From the NCBI GenBank assembly GCA_011390465.1, contig JAABSH010000010.1, positions 1-64,000 of the forward strand: a stretch of DNA of 64,000 nucleotides, in the 5' to 3' direction. The notes beneath the pieces were generated by a model, which was given only the letters and a program-made list of their open reading frames with translations, was not told the DNA's origin and searched no databases. Shown here in pieces: positions 25,131 through 33,904 of this stretch. Made by a program: the position numbers and the translations under genes. Every line of letters starts with the position of its first letter. Position 1 is the stretch's first letter. Source of the stretch: Desulfobacteraceae bacterium. Its GTDB lineage: Bacteria > Desulfobacterota > Desulfobacteria > Desulfobacterales > Desulfosalsimonadaceae.

Positions 25131-27662
25131 TCAGAACTGTTCATGGCTGAGCCGCGCAATCACCTCGTCCTGAAGCTCCCGGCCCACAGAAGTAAAATAC
25201 GCATTGTATCCGGTAATCCGCACCAGCAGGTGCCGGTAGTCCTGGGGATGTTTCTGGGCGTCTTTGAGCATGTCCGGATCCAGGATATTCACCTGCAGAC
25301 AGGTGCCGCCGTTTACGGCATACCCTTTTAAAAATGCTTTGAACTTTTCCCGGTGCGCCGGATCTTTGATAATGGCCGGATTAAACGTCATGGTATGGCT
25401 CGCCCCATTGGGCAGGCTGTTTAGATAAGTTTCCCAGTCCCCGTTTTCAAAATCCTTTCCGCCCAGGGCCTTGCCCACGGAATTGGCATTGGCTGTGGGG
25501 CCGTTAATGTCCGCGCCGTTGGAGGGACAAATGGCATTGGAAAGAAACTGGCCCTTTTTCCGGCCGTCCGCGCTGGCAGCCATGATATACCCGTCGCCGG
25601 CCCAGTAATTCCAGCTCAGCATGCCCGGCCGGAAGCGCCGGCCCGTGGATAGGGTGCAGTGCTTCCAGGTTTCTTCGGTCCAAAGGTCCATCACCTGTTT
25701 TGCCATTTCATCCGCGGCATCATCATCCCGGCCGTACTTGGGGGCTTTATTTTTTGCCAGGGCCTGGAGCACGTTGTGGCCTTCCCAGTTGTCTTCCAGG
25801 GCCTGCCTGAGCTGCCGCATGGTGCATCGTTTCTCGTCAAATACCAGATATTTGATGGCCAGCAGGGAATCCACGGTGGTGGCAAAGGTCACCGCCTCCA
25901 GGGTAACAAAACTAATTTCCGCGGCGCCCCGGGTCACATCCCGTGCTTTTTCCGCGCATCCCTTTACCAGGCACGACAAATAGGGCGTGGGCAGAAACCG
26001 GGCCCGCACGGATTCGGATGTTTCATAGAGATCCACACATTTCCGGATAATATAGGCTGTCTGTTGTCTGTAAGCGCTCCAGAAAGCATCCCAACGCTGA
26101 AATGCCGCGGCATCGCCGGTGGAAGGACCGTCCTGCCGGATCTTCTCTTTTTTCAAGGTCATGGGATCCACAAAGGGAAGCAGATCTTTTCCGCCGGTGA
26201 TGGCCAGTTCCACGGCTTTTAAAAGATTGAGATTGCAGTCCACGGTGCCGGAGCGGTCATTGCCGGCCATGGTATTTTCCAGACAGCCCACCGGGCAGTA
26301 ATCATGCACATTGTCTTTGTTGATTAAATGCCCGATTTCCGCCATTGCCGCTTCCCGCATCATGCCGGCCATGGACCGCTCATCAAAATTGATCAGAAAC
26401 GGCGCACCCTGACTGGATGCCACCATGTCCGTCATTTTATCCAGCAGCGTGTCCGGCGAATCCCGGTGCATCCGGATATTGGGTTTGGGCTCCAGAATCG
26501 GGCTCATCTCATCGATCACCTCCAGAATGGCAAAGGTCAGATCATTGGTCATATCCAGAAGTGTTCCATGACGTTTTCCCAATCCGGACAGGGTAATAAG
26601 CTGGCCGAATCCGGAAGTGATGCCCTGGTTGCCGTTCCGGATCATGGCATCATAGGCGGTGTTGGCATGAATCCAGAAACATTTTAAAATTTCCTTGCCG
26701 AATTCCCGGGACATGCCCGAGGCAATGGAATGTTCCCAGAACGGCAGCAGGTACTGGTCAATGCGGCCGAATGACACCCCGGGACCCGGATAGTTTTCAT
26801 CGCTCATCACCAGCATATGGGTAAGCCACAGGGCCTGGACCGCTTCCCAAAACGTTTCCGGCGGGTTCCAGGGCACTTTTTTCAGGTTTTGTGCCATCTG
26901 CGCCAGCTCGGCTTTTCGTTCCGTGGTATGCGCCGAATTCTTTTCACCGGCACTGAGCCGTTCACAAATTTTTGCGTATTTTCCAGCCAGATCCCGGGGC
27001 AGGGTGGCGGCCGTCATCATGGCCCGGAGCTGGGCGCCTTTCGGCCCTTTGCGATCTGCATCAGACAAGTCGCGGTAAAAATTTTCCAGTTCCTCGTAAA
27101 TTCCTTTCCACCCGATGGAGAGCACCCGGTCATACCCCGGCACCAGGTGGCCGCAAGTGGCGCCGGCATTGCCGTAGCCATGGTTGTGGAACCAGTTCAT
27201 GGCAGACCGGGCCCCGTTTTTGCCGGCTGTCAGGCGGTTAAACTCCGCCTGTTCCGTTTCCGTAAGGCACATGGACGCTTGGATATTGAACCGGCCCCCG
27301 GCAATCAGATCGCCGGGCAGTATTTCCGCGGGCAGGTACTTCACCATCACTTCTTTGATAAACCAGGCCCGGCGCTCCGCCAGGGATTTTGCCCAGAAAT
27401 CCGGCGGCAGGGCCACGGGCCGGGCGCTCTGGCGGTAGGAGGACAACAGGGTCTGCATGAGCATGTAGGTTTCCGGCACAATATAAAAGGTCATTTCGTT
27501 AAACTGCACATCCCATGGCGTGCCGGTGGTCCAGGATGTTGATTCATTGTTCCAGGCCCGCTCAGCTCCGTTAAAATAATACTCCCGGAGCCACTCCATG
27601 CGCGGCGACAGGCCCGCAGGCATCTTGAGCGGTGGGGTGATGTTTTGCGCTACAGCCGTCAT
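25131..27662 (-). CDS. Glycyl radical enzyme of unknown substrate (dehydratase/lyase type)
   Basis: 843 aa. The thiyl-radical Cys460 is in YCPVGCLENTMAGNDRSG, with the general-base Glu462 two residues later. The glycyl radical Gly818 lies in VRITGYNAYFTSVGRELQDE. The Cys-x-Glu pair is shared by diol dehydratases, choline TMA-lyase, hydroxyproline dehydratase, arylacetate decarboxylases and sulfonate C-S lyases; it excludes pyruvate formate-lyase (Cys-Cys) and X-succinate synthases. I cannot assign the substrate. Upstream (26 bp) is a FadR-type regulator and downstream an activase with two extra clusters. There are no microcompartment or transporter genes. The ATG follows GGAG by 7 bp. Confidence 0.9.
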   Translation of the reverse strand: MTAVAQNITPPLKMPAGLSPRMEWLREYYFNGAERAWNNESTSWTTGTPWDVQFNEMTFYIVPETYMLMQTLLSSYRQSARPVALPPDFWAKSLAERRAWFIKEVMVKYLPAEILPGDLIAGGRFNIQASMCLTETEQAEFNRLTAGKNGARSAMNWFHNHGYGNAGATCGHLVPGYDRVLSIGWKGIYEELENFYRDLSDADRKGPKGAQLRAMMTAATLPRDLAGKYAKICERLSAGEKNSAHTTERKAELAQMAQNLKKVPWNPPETFWEAVQALWLTHMLVMSDENYPGPGVSFGRIDQYLLPFWEHSIASGMSREFGKEILKCFWIHANTAYDAMIRNGNQGITSGFGQLITLSGLGKRHGTLLDMTNDLTFAILEVIDEMSPILEPKPNIRMHRDSPDTLLDKMTDMVASSQGAPFLINFDERSMAGMMREAAMAEIGHLINKDNVHDYCPVGCLENTMAGNDRSGTVDCNLNLLKAVELAITGGKDLLPFVDPMTLKKEKIRQDGPSTGDAAAFQRWDAFWSAYRQQTAYIIRKCVDLYETSESVRARFLPTPYLSCLVKGCAEKARDVTRGAAEISFVTLEAVTFATTVDSLLAIKYLVFDEKRCTMRQLRQALEDNWEGHNVLQALAKNKAPKYGRDDDAADEMAKQVMDLWTEETWKHCTLSTGRRFRPGMLSWNYWAGDGYIMAASADGRKKGQFLSNAICPSNGADINGPTANANSVGKALGGKDFENGDWETYLNSLPNGASHTMTFNPAIIKDPAHREKFKAFLKGYAVNGGTCLQVNILDPDMLKDAQKHPQDYRHLLVRITGYNAYFTSVGRELQDEVIARLSHEQF

Positions 27663-27688
27663 CTGTGATCTCCTTTTGTGGTTAAAGG

Positions 27689-28411
27689 TTACTTTGAAAT
27701 CATTCTCCGCAACCGATCCTCGCCATGCACCAGCATCCGTCGCATCAGGTCCGCGGCAAGCTGTTCGTCCTGATTTGCCAGCGCGGATACGATCTTTTTA
27801 TGAAACGCAAACACCTTCTCCACAACATCCGAATCCCGGAAAAACTGGCCGGACAGGTTGGTGTACACCGGCCTGAAAGAATTCAGCATAAGGGGATACA
27901 GCAGGTTGTCTGTACTAATGGCAAGGGTGAGATGAAATTCAAAATCCAGAACCGTAATTTCCTGAACCGCATCCCGGTCCACTGCCGCCTCGGCGGCCAG
28001 GAGCTTACGGAACTCCGCCATCTGGGCCGCGGTTCGGTGCCGGGCGGCCAGTCGCGCGTTTTCCACTTCCATCAGCATCCGCATGTTGAGCAGGCCCTCC
28101 ACCAGCCGGGCATCCAGTTTGCCGTCATGATATTCCAGAAGCGACACCAATAGCGACACCGATCCCTTGCGGCGGAAATCATTCACCATGGCGCCTTTTC
28201 GCGGGGTAATGGTGACCAATCCTTTGGCCGCAACATCCACCAGGGCCTCATGCACCACCGGCCGGCTGACGCCCAGGCGTTTTGCCAGTTCGCGTTCCGG
28301 CGGCAATTTCTCACCGGCCGTGAACGCGCCGGACAAAATCAGCCCCTCAAACCGCTTAATGCAGACATCTTTTAAACTCTCTGTCTTTACAGGATGCAAT
28401 CCATCCAGCAT
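27689..28411 (-). CDS. FadR-subfamily GntR transcriptional regulator
   Basis: 240 aa. N-terminal winged helix: LILSGAFTAGEKLPPERELA and RLGVSRPVVHEALVDVAAKG (about 27-70). The C-terminal all-helical FCD domain (about 95-235) keeps metal-binding positions (Asp and His in LDFEFHLTLAI, His in KVFAFHKKIVSAL). FCD regulators bind carboxylic acids and often control the adjacent catabolic operon, here the glycyl radical enzyme 26 bp downstream. A fitting operator lies 50 bp upstream of its start, so autoregulation is likely. Confidence 0.9.
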   Translation of the reverse strand: MLDGLHPVKTESLKDVCIKRFEGLILSGAFTAGEKLPPERELAKRLGVSRPVVHEALVDVAAKGLVTITPRKGAMVNDFRRKGSVSLLVSLLEYHDGKLDARLVEGLLNMRMLMEVENARLAARHRTAAQMAEFRKLLAAEAAVDRDAVQEITVLDFEFHLTLAISTDNLLYPLMLNSFRPVYTNLSGQFFRDSDVVEKVFAFHKKIVSALANQDEQLAADLMRRMLVHGEDRLRRMISK

Positions 28412-28460
28412 GGGATTTATATCTCCTATGATATTTTTGTTGGTAATGTTTTTTGGCTGG

Positions 28461-28471
28461 TGGTATTACCA
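28461..28471. promoter_or_regulatory. Predicted FadR/GntR operator
   Basis: TGGTATTACCA, a palindrome matching the FadR-subfamily pattern TGGT-N3-ACCA, 50 bp upstream of the regulator's start codon. A further half-site TGGTAAT lies at 28441-28447. Confidence 0.6.
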
Positions 28472-28705
28472 TGGCAACTAAAATTTTATTTTTCAACTGT
28501 TTTATTCGCTTTGGGGATTATTTCCCGGCAACATTCGAAAAAATCCGAAAAATCCCCTGAACCAAACCATCGACCCTGCTTAGCTTGCCGGTCCTGCATT
28601 AATGGCTTTAAATTTTTATGGCTTTAAATTTCTATGGATAAATGATATTCTTATATTTTTTAAAAATAATCACCTTAACCACAGCAACCGGGACAACCAA
28701 AGGCA

Positions 28706-29125
28706 ATGAATGATTTCTGGAACAGACATTCCAACCACTATCTGGAAATGGCTTTCCGCACGGATCGATGCGAAATTGTATCCCATCCGGACGGGTACGG
28801 AAAAAATACCGGCGAATGCGGTGATACCATTGAAATTTTTTTGACACTTTCTAAAAACGATCAAAACGCCAAAGAACCGGGAAAAAACCGAATCAAATGG
28901 GTGGCGTTTGACACGGACGGGTGCATCAACACCCGGGCCTGCGCCAATACCGTAGCAGAGCTGGTGGAAACAAAGCCCCTGGAAGATGCATGGAAAATTA
29001 CCGCAGACGATGTCATTGCCTATCTGGAAACCCTTCCGGAGGATTCCTTCCATTGCGCCGAGCTGGCGGTAGGGGCGCTTTACAAGGCACTGACCAGTGC
29101 CCAAAGTCAACACTCAACAGCATGA
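28706..29125 (+). CDS. IscU/NifU-like Fe-S cluster scaffold protein
   Basis: 139 aa. The pattern of NifU N-terminal/IscU proteins is visible: GECGDTIEIFL (first Cys with its conserved Gly-Asp), FDTDGCINTRACANTVAEL (second Cys region), and SFHCAELAVGALYKAL (third Cys with His). These coordinate a nascent Fe-S cluster. A 20-residue insertion after the first motif (KNDQNAKEPGKN) distinguishes it from standard IscU. No cysteine desulfurase lies next to it. Confidence 0.85.
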   Translation: MNDFWNRHSNHYLEMAFRTDRCEIVSHPDGYGKNTGECGDTIEIFLTLSKNDQNAKEPGKNRIKWVAFDTDGCINTRACANTVAELVETKPLEDAWKITADDVIAYLETLPEDSFHCAELAVGALYKALTSAQSQHSTA

Positions 29126-29273
29126 ATTTGAAAACCCCGTGCCTTCAAATTCCGCTTTCAAAATTGGTACTCGATACCGATTTCGATTTCGATACCGATA
29201 TCGATACTGAAAATGGCAGGACCTCTTAAGCAGAGTGGATAACCCGATTAACTCAATCTGAAAGGACGATAAA

Positions 29274-29975
29274 GTGAAAGACGGATACCGGTTTATGGGT
29301 GCCTTATACGAAATTATCGGCGCAATTTACAGTCTGGGGCGGATTCCGCGCTGCAAAGTCAGCATGCTGAAGCATGTCAAACCCGGGGACCGGGTGCTGG
29401 TGGCCGGCGTGGGGCACGGCACCGAAGCGGTGGCCGCCGCGCGCATGGGAGCTTTGGTCACGGCAGTGGATTTGTCGCCTACCATGATAAAACAATTGCA
29501 GAAAAAAATAGCCAGATCCGGGCTCGACACCTCCGGGCTCGACACCTCCGGTTCAAATGGCTCAAGCCCCTCGCCGCCCCCGATTCAAATGATCAATGAC
29601 AATATTTTGAACGTCACGGATCCGGACGGATATGACATGGTGATTGCCAATTTCTTTCTCAATGTGTTTCCCAGAGAGCTGATGACCGAAATATTCCATC
29701 ATATGACCGGTCTTGTGAAACCCGGCGGCTGCATGGTGATTGGCGACTTTACTCTGCCGGCTGCCGGCGGATGGGTGTTCAGGGTATTTCAAAACATCTA
29801 CTGGTATATTGCGGCCATTTTTTTCTGGATAACGGCGGACAACGCGGTCCACCAGGTGTACGACTACCCGGAAATGCTCAAATCAAAGGGATTTGACATC
29901 CCGGAAATCACTTATTTTAACATCTTCGGCATCAAATCTTACTGGTCAATACTTGGTAAAAAACCAAAGCCCTGA
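29274..29975 (+). CDS. SAM-dependent class I methyltransferase
   Basis: 233 aa from GTG 29274 (GAAAGGA upstream). Motif I VLVAGVGHGTEAVAAA binds SAM, motif II is VTAVDLSPTMIKQL, and motif IV MVIANFFLNVFPRELM. Residues about 83-103 are an inserted, repetitive Ser/Gly/Pro stretch (SGLDTSGLDTSG...) encoded by a short tandem DNA duplication; it falls in a loop and probably does not destroy the fold. The substrate is unknown. The C-terminus has a hydrophobic segment (VFRVFQNIYWYIAAIFFW), suggesting a lipid or quinone-like substrate or membrane contact. Confidence 0.8.
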   Translation: MKDGYRFMGALYEIIGAIYSLGRIPRCKVSMLKHVKPGDRVLVAGVGHGTEAVAAARMGALVTAVDLSPTMIKQLQKKIARSGLDTSGLDTSGSNGSSPSPPPIQMINDNILNVTDPDGYDMVIANFFLNVFPRELMTEIFHHMTGLVKPGGCMVIGDFTLPAAGGWVFRVFQNIYWYIAAIFFWITADNAVHQVYDYPEMLKSKGFDIPEITYFNIFGIKSYWSILGKKPKP

Positions 29976-29985
29976 TTATGGAAAA

Positions 29986-30142
29986 TTGATTATTTGATTA
30001 ACTCAAGTCAGACCGGTCGGCACGGTGGCCGACCCTACAAAGCCCGGAGATTTCGACCGGTTCGTAGGGCAGGCCACCGGGCCTGCCGGAAATGAAATAA
30101 AGGTCTTTATTGTGTATCAACTTGAGTTAATCAGATAACCAA
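29986..30142. mobile_element. MITE-like element family C, copy C1
   Basis: 157 bp. Terminal inverted repeats of 23 bp with two mismatches (29986-30008 and 30120-30142), including a perfect 13-bp core GATTAACTCAAGT / ACTTGAGTTAATC. The interior carries palindromes of the GTCGGCACGGTGGCCGAC and GCAGGCCACCGGGCCTGC type. A related copy is at 38246-38365 in inverse orientation. Confidence 0.75.
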
Positions 30143-30157
30143 ATATGGAAAATTTGG

Positions 30158-30673
30158 ATGACGCAACTGCCCCGAAAAACCAATGTTACGCTGATCGGCA
30201 TGCCAGGGGCCGGCAAAAGCACCATTGGCATTATTCTGGCAAAATATACGGCATCCGGGTTTATTGATACGGATGTCCTGATCCAGCTCAATCAGCAAAA
30301 ATCCCTTCAGCAGATTCTGGATGACGCCGGGTATCTGGATTTACGGCGCATCGAGGAAACCGAAATCCTTAAGCTCAACGTTCGCCACCATGTTATTGCC
30401 ACCGGCGGCAGTGCGGTCTACAGCCAAAAGGCCATGCAGCACCTGCAGACAATCTCTTTTATCGTTTTTCTTCAGGTGGGATACGAGACGCTGAAACAAC
30501 GGATTCATAATTTTTCCACCCGGGGCATTGCCGGACCGAAAACCCAGACCTTTTGGGAGCTGTTTCATGAACGCCGGCAACTGTATGAAAAATACAGTGA
30601 CCGGATTGTGGACTGTGAAGGAAAAAATCAGGAAGCGATTGCCGAGGGCATTGCAGCGCTGATATCCCCATAA
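30158..30673 (+). CDS. aroK: Shikimate kinase
   Basis: 171 aa, standard family length. Walker A GMPGAGKST (about 14-22), the Asp-x-Asp FIDTDVLIQ (about 35-43), the shikimate-binding segment LRRIEETEIL and the GGS of VIATGGSAVYSQ are all present. The enzyme phosphorylates shikimate at O3 in aromatic amino acid synthesis. It stands alone, without other aro genes in the window. The closely following 30720 gene is on the same strand. Confidence 0.88.
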   Translation: MTQLPRKTNVTLIGMPGAGKSTIGIILAKYTASGFIDTDVLIQLNQQKSLQQILDDAGYLDLRRIEETEILKLNVRHHVIATGGSAVYSQKAMQHLQTISFIVFLQVGYETLKQRIHNFSTRGIAGPKTQTFWELFHERRQLYEKYSDRIVDCEGKNQEAIAEGIAALISP

Positions 30674-30719
30674 TATAAAAAACAGCCTGGCCCATCCCCT
30701 CATCGGAGGCATCACCCCT

Positions 30720-31049
30720 ATGCAACAAATCAAAACCGAAATTTGCGCGTTGATCCAAAAATTAGAAAACAACGCATTTGAAAAAGAGACTGTATCTGTA
30801 TCCGTACAGTCACACTTGCAGGCCCTGCTGCACCATATGGAAAAAAATCCTGAAGGCAGCGCAAATCAGCAGATGCAAATGGACGCAGCCTATATCCGCC
30901 TGCGCCAGTTCTGGCTGGATGCGGTGCCCTGGTGTTCTGAGTTGTCCCGGGATGTTGAAAAAATCATTATCCTGTATGCGGACCGGGCGGAAAATGCGCT
31001 CACAGCCACAGACCGCCACAGCGTTGGAAAAAAACATGCAATATCTTGA
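30720..31049 (+). CDS. Small helical hypothetical protein, 109 aa
   Basis: No family was recognised. Predicted mostly alpha-helical and acidic; no signal peptide. A GGAGG site lies 12 bp before the ATG and the gene follows the shikimate kinase gene by 46 bp, so co-transcription is plausible. Confidence 0.5.
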   Translation: MQQIKTEICALIQKLENNAFEKETVSVSVQSHLQALLHHMEKNPEGSANQQMQMDAAYIRLRQFWLDAVPWCSELSRDVEKIIILYADRAENALTATDRHSVGKKHAIS

Positions 31050-31128
31050 TTTGTATTTCACCAGATCGTATATATTATAGGAACAAATTTATTTCAAAAA
31101 CATAAACCCTTTACCCGAGGACATGTTT

Positions 31129-31590
31129 ATGAACGCAAAGCATTTTTGGTTCCTGCCGGTTTCCGTGATGCTGATATTTGTCTTTATGACTGCTGCCGGA
31201 TGCGGCCCCGCAAAAAAATACAGCGGGCCTTATCTGGCGGACCATGAAATTGCCGTTATCCGGCCGGATGATAAAACCTTCACCCACATAAATATTATCT
31301 CTATTGACAAAAAACGGTTGACCACCGGCGAATCCACTGTCTCAGTGCTGCCCGGCCCTCACACCCTGTTTTTTGAAGCGGTCCTGGACTACCCTTTTTT
31401 AAATAACCATCTGTATTTTAATCAGTATTTAACTTTTGACGCCGCCGCCGGACAGGTGTACACCCTGCGCGCCACCATCCAGCCCATGAAAAACCGGGGG
31501 TTTGCATGGATTACCGCAGAAAGTGATCCGGAACAACCCATTGTTAAAAAATACGCTGCCCGGCTGGTCCCCCTTGCCAAAAAACCCTGA
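31129..31590 (+). CDS. Small predicted lipoprotein
   Basis: 153 aa from ATG 31129, which has GAGG at proper spacing; an ATG two codons earlier is too close to it. The signal peptide ends in the lipobox MTAAGC, giving a lipid-anchored Cys at about residue 25. The mature part, with a beta-rich segment (TVSVLPGPHTLFFEAVLDYP, then YTLRATIQPM), resembles small PEGA-like or immunoglobulin-like lipoproteins; no function can be assigned. Confidence 0.65.
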   Translation: MNAKHFWFLPVSVMLIFVFMTAAGCGPAKKYSGPYLADHEIAVIRPDDKTFTHINIISIDKKRLTTGESTVSVLPGPHTLFFEAVLDYPFLNNHLYFNQYLTFDAAAGQVYTLRATIQPMKNRGFAWITAESDPEQPIVKKYAARLVPLAKKP

Positions 31591-31667
31591 TGCATATTGC
31601 TGCCAGCATGCTGCACGCACCAGCTAAAATGTTACATCGCGCAAACTGACCCCAAGGAATCCCGCCC

Positions 31668-32609
31668 ATGACGGAACCGATTTCCAAAATGATTGTCCTG
31701 CCCCAGGACGGCTCTGAATTTGCCATTAAATCAATTGATTATCTGAATCTTATGTTCAAACCGAATCAGAGCATCCGTCCGGTGCTGCTCTATGTAATGC
31801 CGTCCCTGCCGGCCGCCCTCACCACAGCAGGCAAAAACAGCCTTCATGCTGCCGGCGATTTAAAAAAAATCTGTCTGCACAATGAAACATTCGGCGATGA
31901 GGTGCTGAAAACAGCCAAAAATGTGCTTGTCCAGTACGGATTTCCGGAAACCGCCATTGATACGGTCAGTCAGTGCTGCAAAGTGGATGTGGCCCGGGAT
32001 ATCGTAAAATGGGCGGAAGATGAAATGGCGGACACGATTCTGCTGAACAGCCACGGCCGGTCCCGGGTGGAGGCATTTTTTCTGGGCGAGGTTTCCCTGA
32101 AACTGCTGGAATGCAGCCAATGCTGCCCGGTCTGGCTGCTTCGGGGGCATGTGACAAATAAAGATGTGCTCATCGGGGTGGACAATTCTGAAAACGCTTT
32201 AAAAGCAGTGGATCACGCCGGATTTATGCTTAAGGGTACCACCAGCCGGGTGGTGCTGTTCCATGCCCGAAAATCCCTGCAGCGGTTTTTGCCAAAATCA
32301 ATTTCCGAAGATATTCCGGGCCTTGGAAAAATCTGGCAAGAACAGGCGGAACAGGAAATCGCGCCGGTCATGGAAAAAGCAAAACAAATGCTGATAACCG
32401 CCTGCATTGACGAAGCCCGGATTCAGACCATCACGGTGCAGGGCTCCCGGCACACGGAAAAAGACATACTGGCCGCGGCAGCTGAACACAACTGCGGCAC
32501 CATTGTTTTGGGCCGCCAGGGAGAGTCCGGTCTTGCCGGCATGTCTGTAGGCACCAATGCCCGAAAACTGGTTCACGAGGCATCAGACGTTGCGGTCTGG
32601 GTAGTGTGA
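31668..32609 (+). CDS. Tandem universal stress protein
   Basis: 313 aa with two Usp domains. Domain 1 (about 1-155) starts KMIVLPQDGSEFAIKSIDYL and ends NSHGRSRVEAFFLGEVSLKL. Domain 2 (about 163-313) starts DVLIGVDNSENALKAVDHAG and ends LGRQGESGLAGMSVGTNARK, which holds the G-x2-G-x9-G(S/T) ATP-binding pattern. Usp proteins accumulate under growth arrest and stress. Its 3' end overlaps the convergent diguanylate cyclase gene by 27 bp. Confidence 0.9.
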   Translation: MTEPISKMIVLPQDGSEFAIKSIDYLNLMFKPNQSIRPVLLYVMPSLPAALTTAGKNSLHAAGDLKKICLHNETFGDEVLKTAKNVLVQYGFPETAIDTVSQCCKVDVARDIVKWAEDEMADTILLNSHGRSRVEAFFLGEVSLKLLECSQCCPVWLLRGHVTNKDVLIGVDNSENALKAVDHAGFMLKGTTSRVVLFHARKSLQRFLPKSISEDIPGLGKIWQEQAEQEIAPVMEKAKQMLITACIDEARIQTITVQGSRHTEKDILAAAAEHNCGTIVLGRQGESGLAGMSVGTNARKLVHEASDVAVWVV

Positions 32610-33746
32610 TTTTTTGCGCTGCTTTTCCGCATAGAGCTTTTCATCTGATTTTTTAAGCAATGCCGCGGCATGGGGGATTTCCGGATCGCTGGTGGCGGTG
32701 ATGCCGCAACTGAGGGAAATGGGAATGGGGATGCCGTCGTAAATCAGAGGATGCCGTAAAAGAAACTGCTGTACCCGGGACATCATTTTTTCCGCTTTCC
32801 GGGGACCGGTTTCCGGCAGGACCATGACAAATTCATCGCCCGCATACCGGGCCACAATATCTTCCTCCCGGACAAGGGATTGAAAAATTTCCGCCGCATA
32901 AACCAGGGCCGCGTCACCGGCGTCATGACCGTGGTGATCATTTATCTGTTTAAATTTATCCATGTCCAGAAAAACCAGACTGAGATCCTGATTGTGGCGT
33001 TGTGCCCGGGCAAACTCCCGGGTCAGCGCGGTTTCAAGGGCCCGCCGGTTCAAAAGTCCCGTGAGCGGATCATGAAACGCAAACCGCCGCAACTTTTCAT
33101 GGGCCGCTACATTGGACAGGCACAGAGAAATCTTGAGCATCAGCTGCTCTAAAAAATAAGTGTCCATATCCGGCTCAAACCGTCCGGGCCACTCATCCCA
33201 CTGGTTCAGGCTGCCGACGATTTCGCCGTCAATGGCCACAGGCGCCACTGCCATGGAACCGGTGGGAAACTTTTTAATATGGGGCATGAAAACCGAATAC
33301 GGCTCAAAATGCTGACTGATGAGCACAGGCGTTGAAATATTGCCAAGCACCTTTTCAAAATCCCGGGAATTGATGAACCGGGTTTTTTCTATGATAATTT
33401 TTGAGTCAATGAGCGGGTTGATCAGATCCGCCAGGCTGCTCTTTTTAATGACCGTCAGCCACACACAGGGCACATGAAAAATATTTTCCATTTCCGTGAG
33501 CAGAATTTCAAAAAAATCCTGAAGATTCAAAATGGAAAGAATTTTTGACTCCAGCTCGTGGAACCGGCGCTGAATTTTTTCGTTTTCATCCAGCAATTCC
33601 ATAATATACTGGATCGTGTCCGTTTCACCGGATGCCATGACCGAAGGTGCCCCTGGAAAATAAAATCCCTCTGCCTTTTTGGCTTTCCGGGCAGCATCCA
33701 GCAGCTGAACCGGGGGTTGTGGTTTATGATTTTCAACTGAGACCAT
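32583..33746 (-). CDS. Diguanylate cyclase with DUF484/GAF-like sensor
   Basis: About 387 aa from ATG 33746 (a TTG at 33779 at the edge of a repeat is possible). The N-terminal part is a DUF484/GAF-like sensory domain (about 60-215). The GGDEF domain has the variant signature RYAGDEFVMVLPE; AGDEF is known in active enzymes. An RxxD allosteric site (REED) lies five residues before it, so product inhibition is expected. It makes c-di-GMP. A MITE-like element ends directly upstream of the coding region and may affect expression. Confidence 0.88.
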   Translation of the reverse strand: MVSVENHKPQPPVQLLDAARKAKKAEGFYFPGAPSVMASGETDTIQYIMELLDENEKIQRRFHELESKILSILNLQDFFEILLTEMENIFHVPCVWLTVIKKSSLADLINPLIDSKIIIEKTRFINSRDFEKVLGNISTPVLISQHFEPYSVFMPHIKKFPTGSMAVAPVAIDGEIVGSLNQWDEWPGRFEPDMDTYFLEQLMLKISLCLSNVAAHEKLRRFAFHDPLTGLLNRRALETALTREFARAQRHNQDLSLVFLDMDKFKQINDHHGHDAGDAALVYAAEIFQSLVREEDIVARYAGDEFVMVLPETGPRKAEKMMSRVQQFLLRHPLIYDGIPIPISLSCGITATSDPEIPHAAALLKKSDEKLYAEKQRKKSHYPDRNV

Positions 33747-33780
33747 AAAATATCCGACTCTTGTTTTTGGTGTTTGCAAC

Positions 33781-33904
33781 CCAATGTCGTTAATTTAAGA
33801 GGTTTCAATGTAGGGGAGGGTTTACCCCCTCCCGCGAAAAAGGCGACCCATGCCGGGAGGGGATAAACTCCCCTACGCATATAGCCTAAGTTAATGACAT
33901 TGGC
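33781..33904. mobile_element. MITE-like element family B, copy B2, flanked by direct repeats
   Basis: 124 bp, inverse orientation to copy B1, with the same terminal inverted repeats (CAATGTCGTTAATTTAAG / CCTAAGTTAATGACATTG). It is bounded on both sides by TTGCAAC (33774-33780 and 33905-33911), a probable 7-bp target-site duplication. The remaining gap to 34151 shows no gene. Confidence 0.85.

Noticed and set aside
25131-27662. Assignment of the glycyl radical enzyme as isethionate sulfite-lyase
   Set aside because: The Cys-x-Glu and Gly motifs fit, but I could not confirm the sulfonate-binding Arg/Gln positions, and no sulfonate transporter or acetaldehyde dehydrogenase is nearby.
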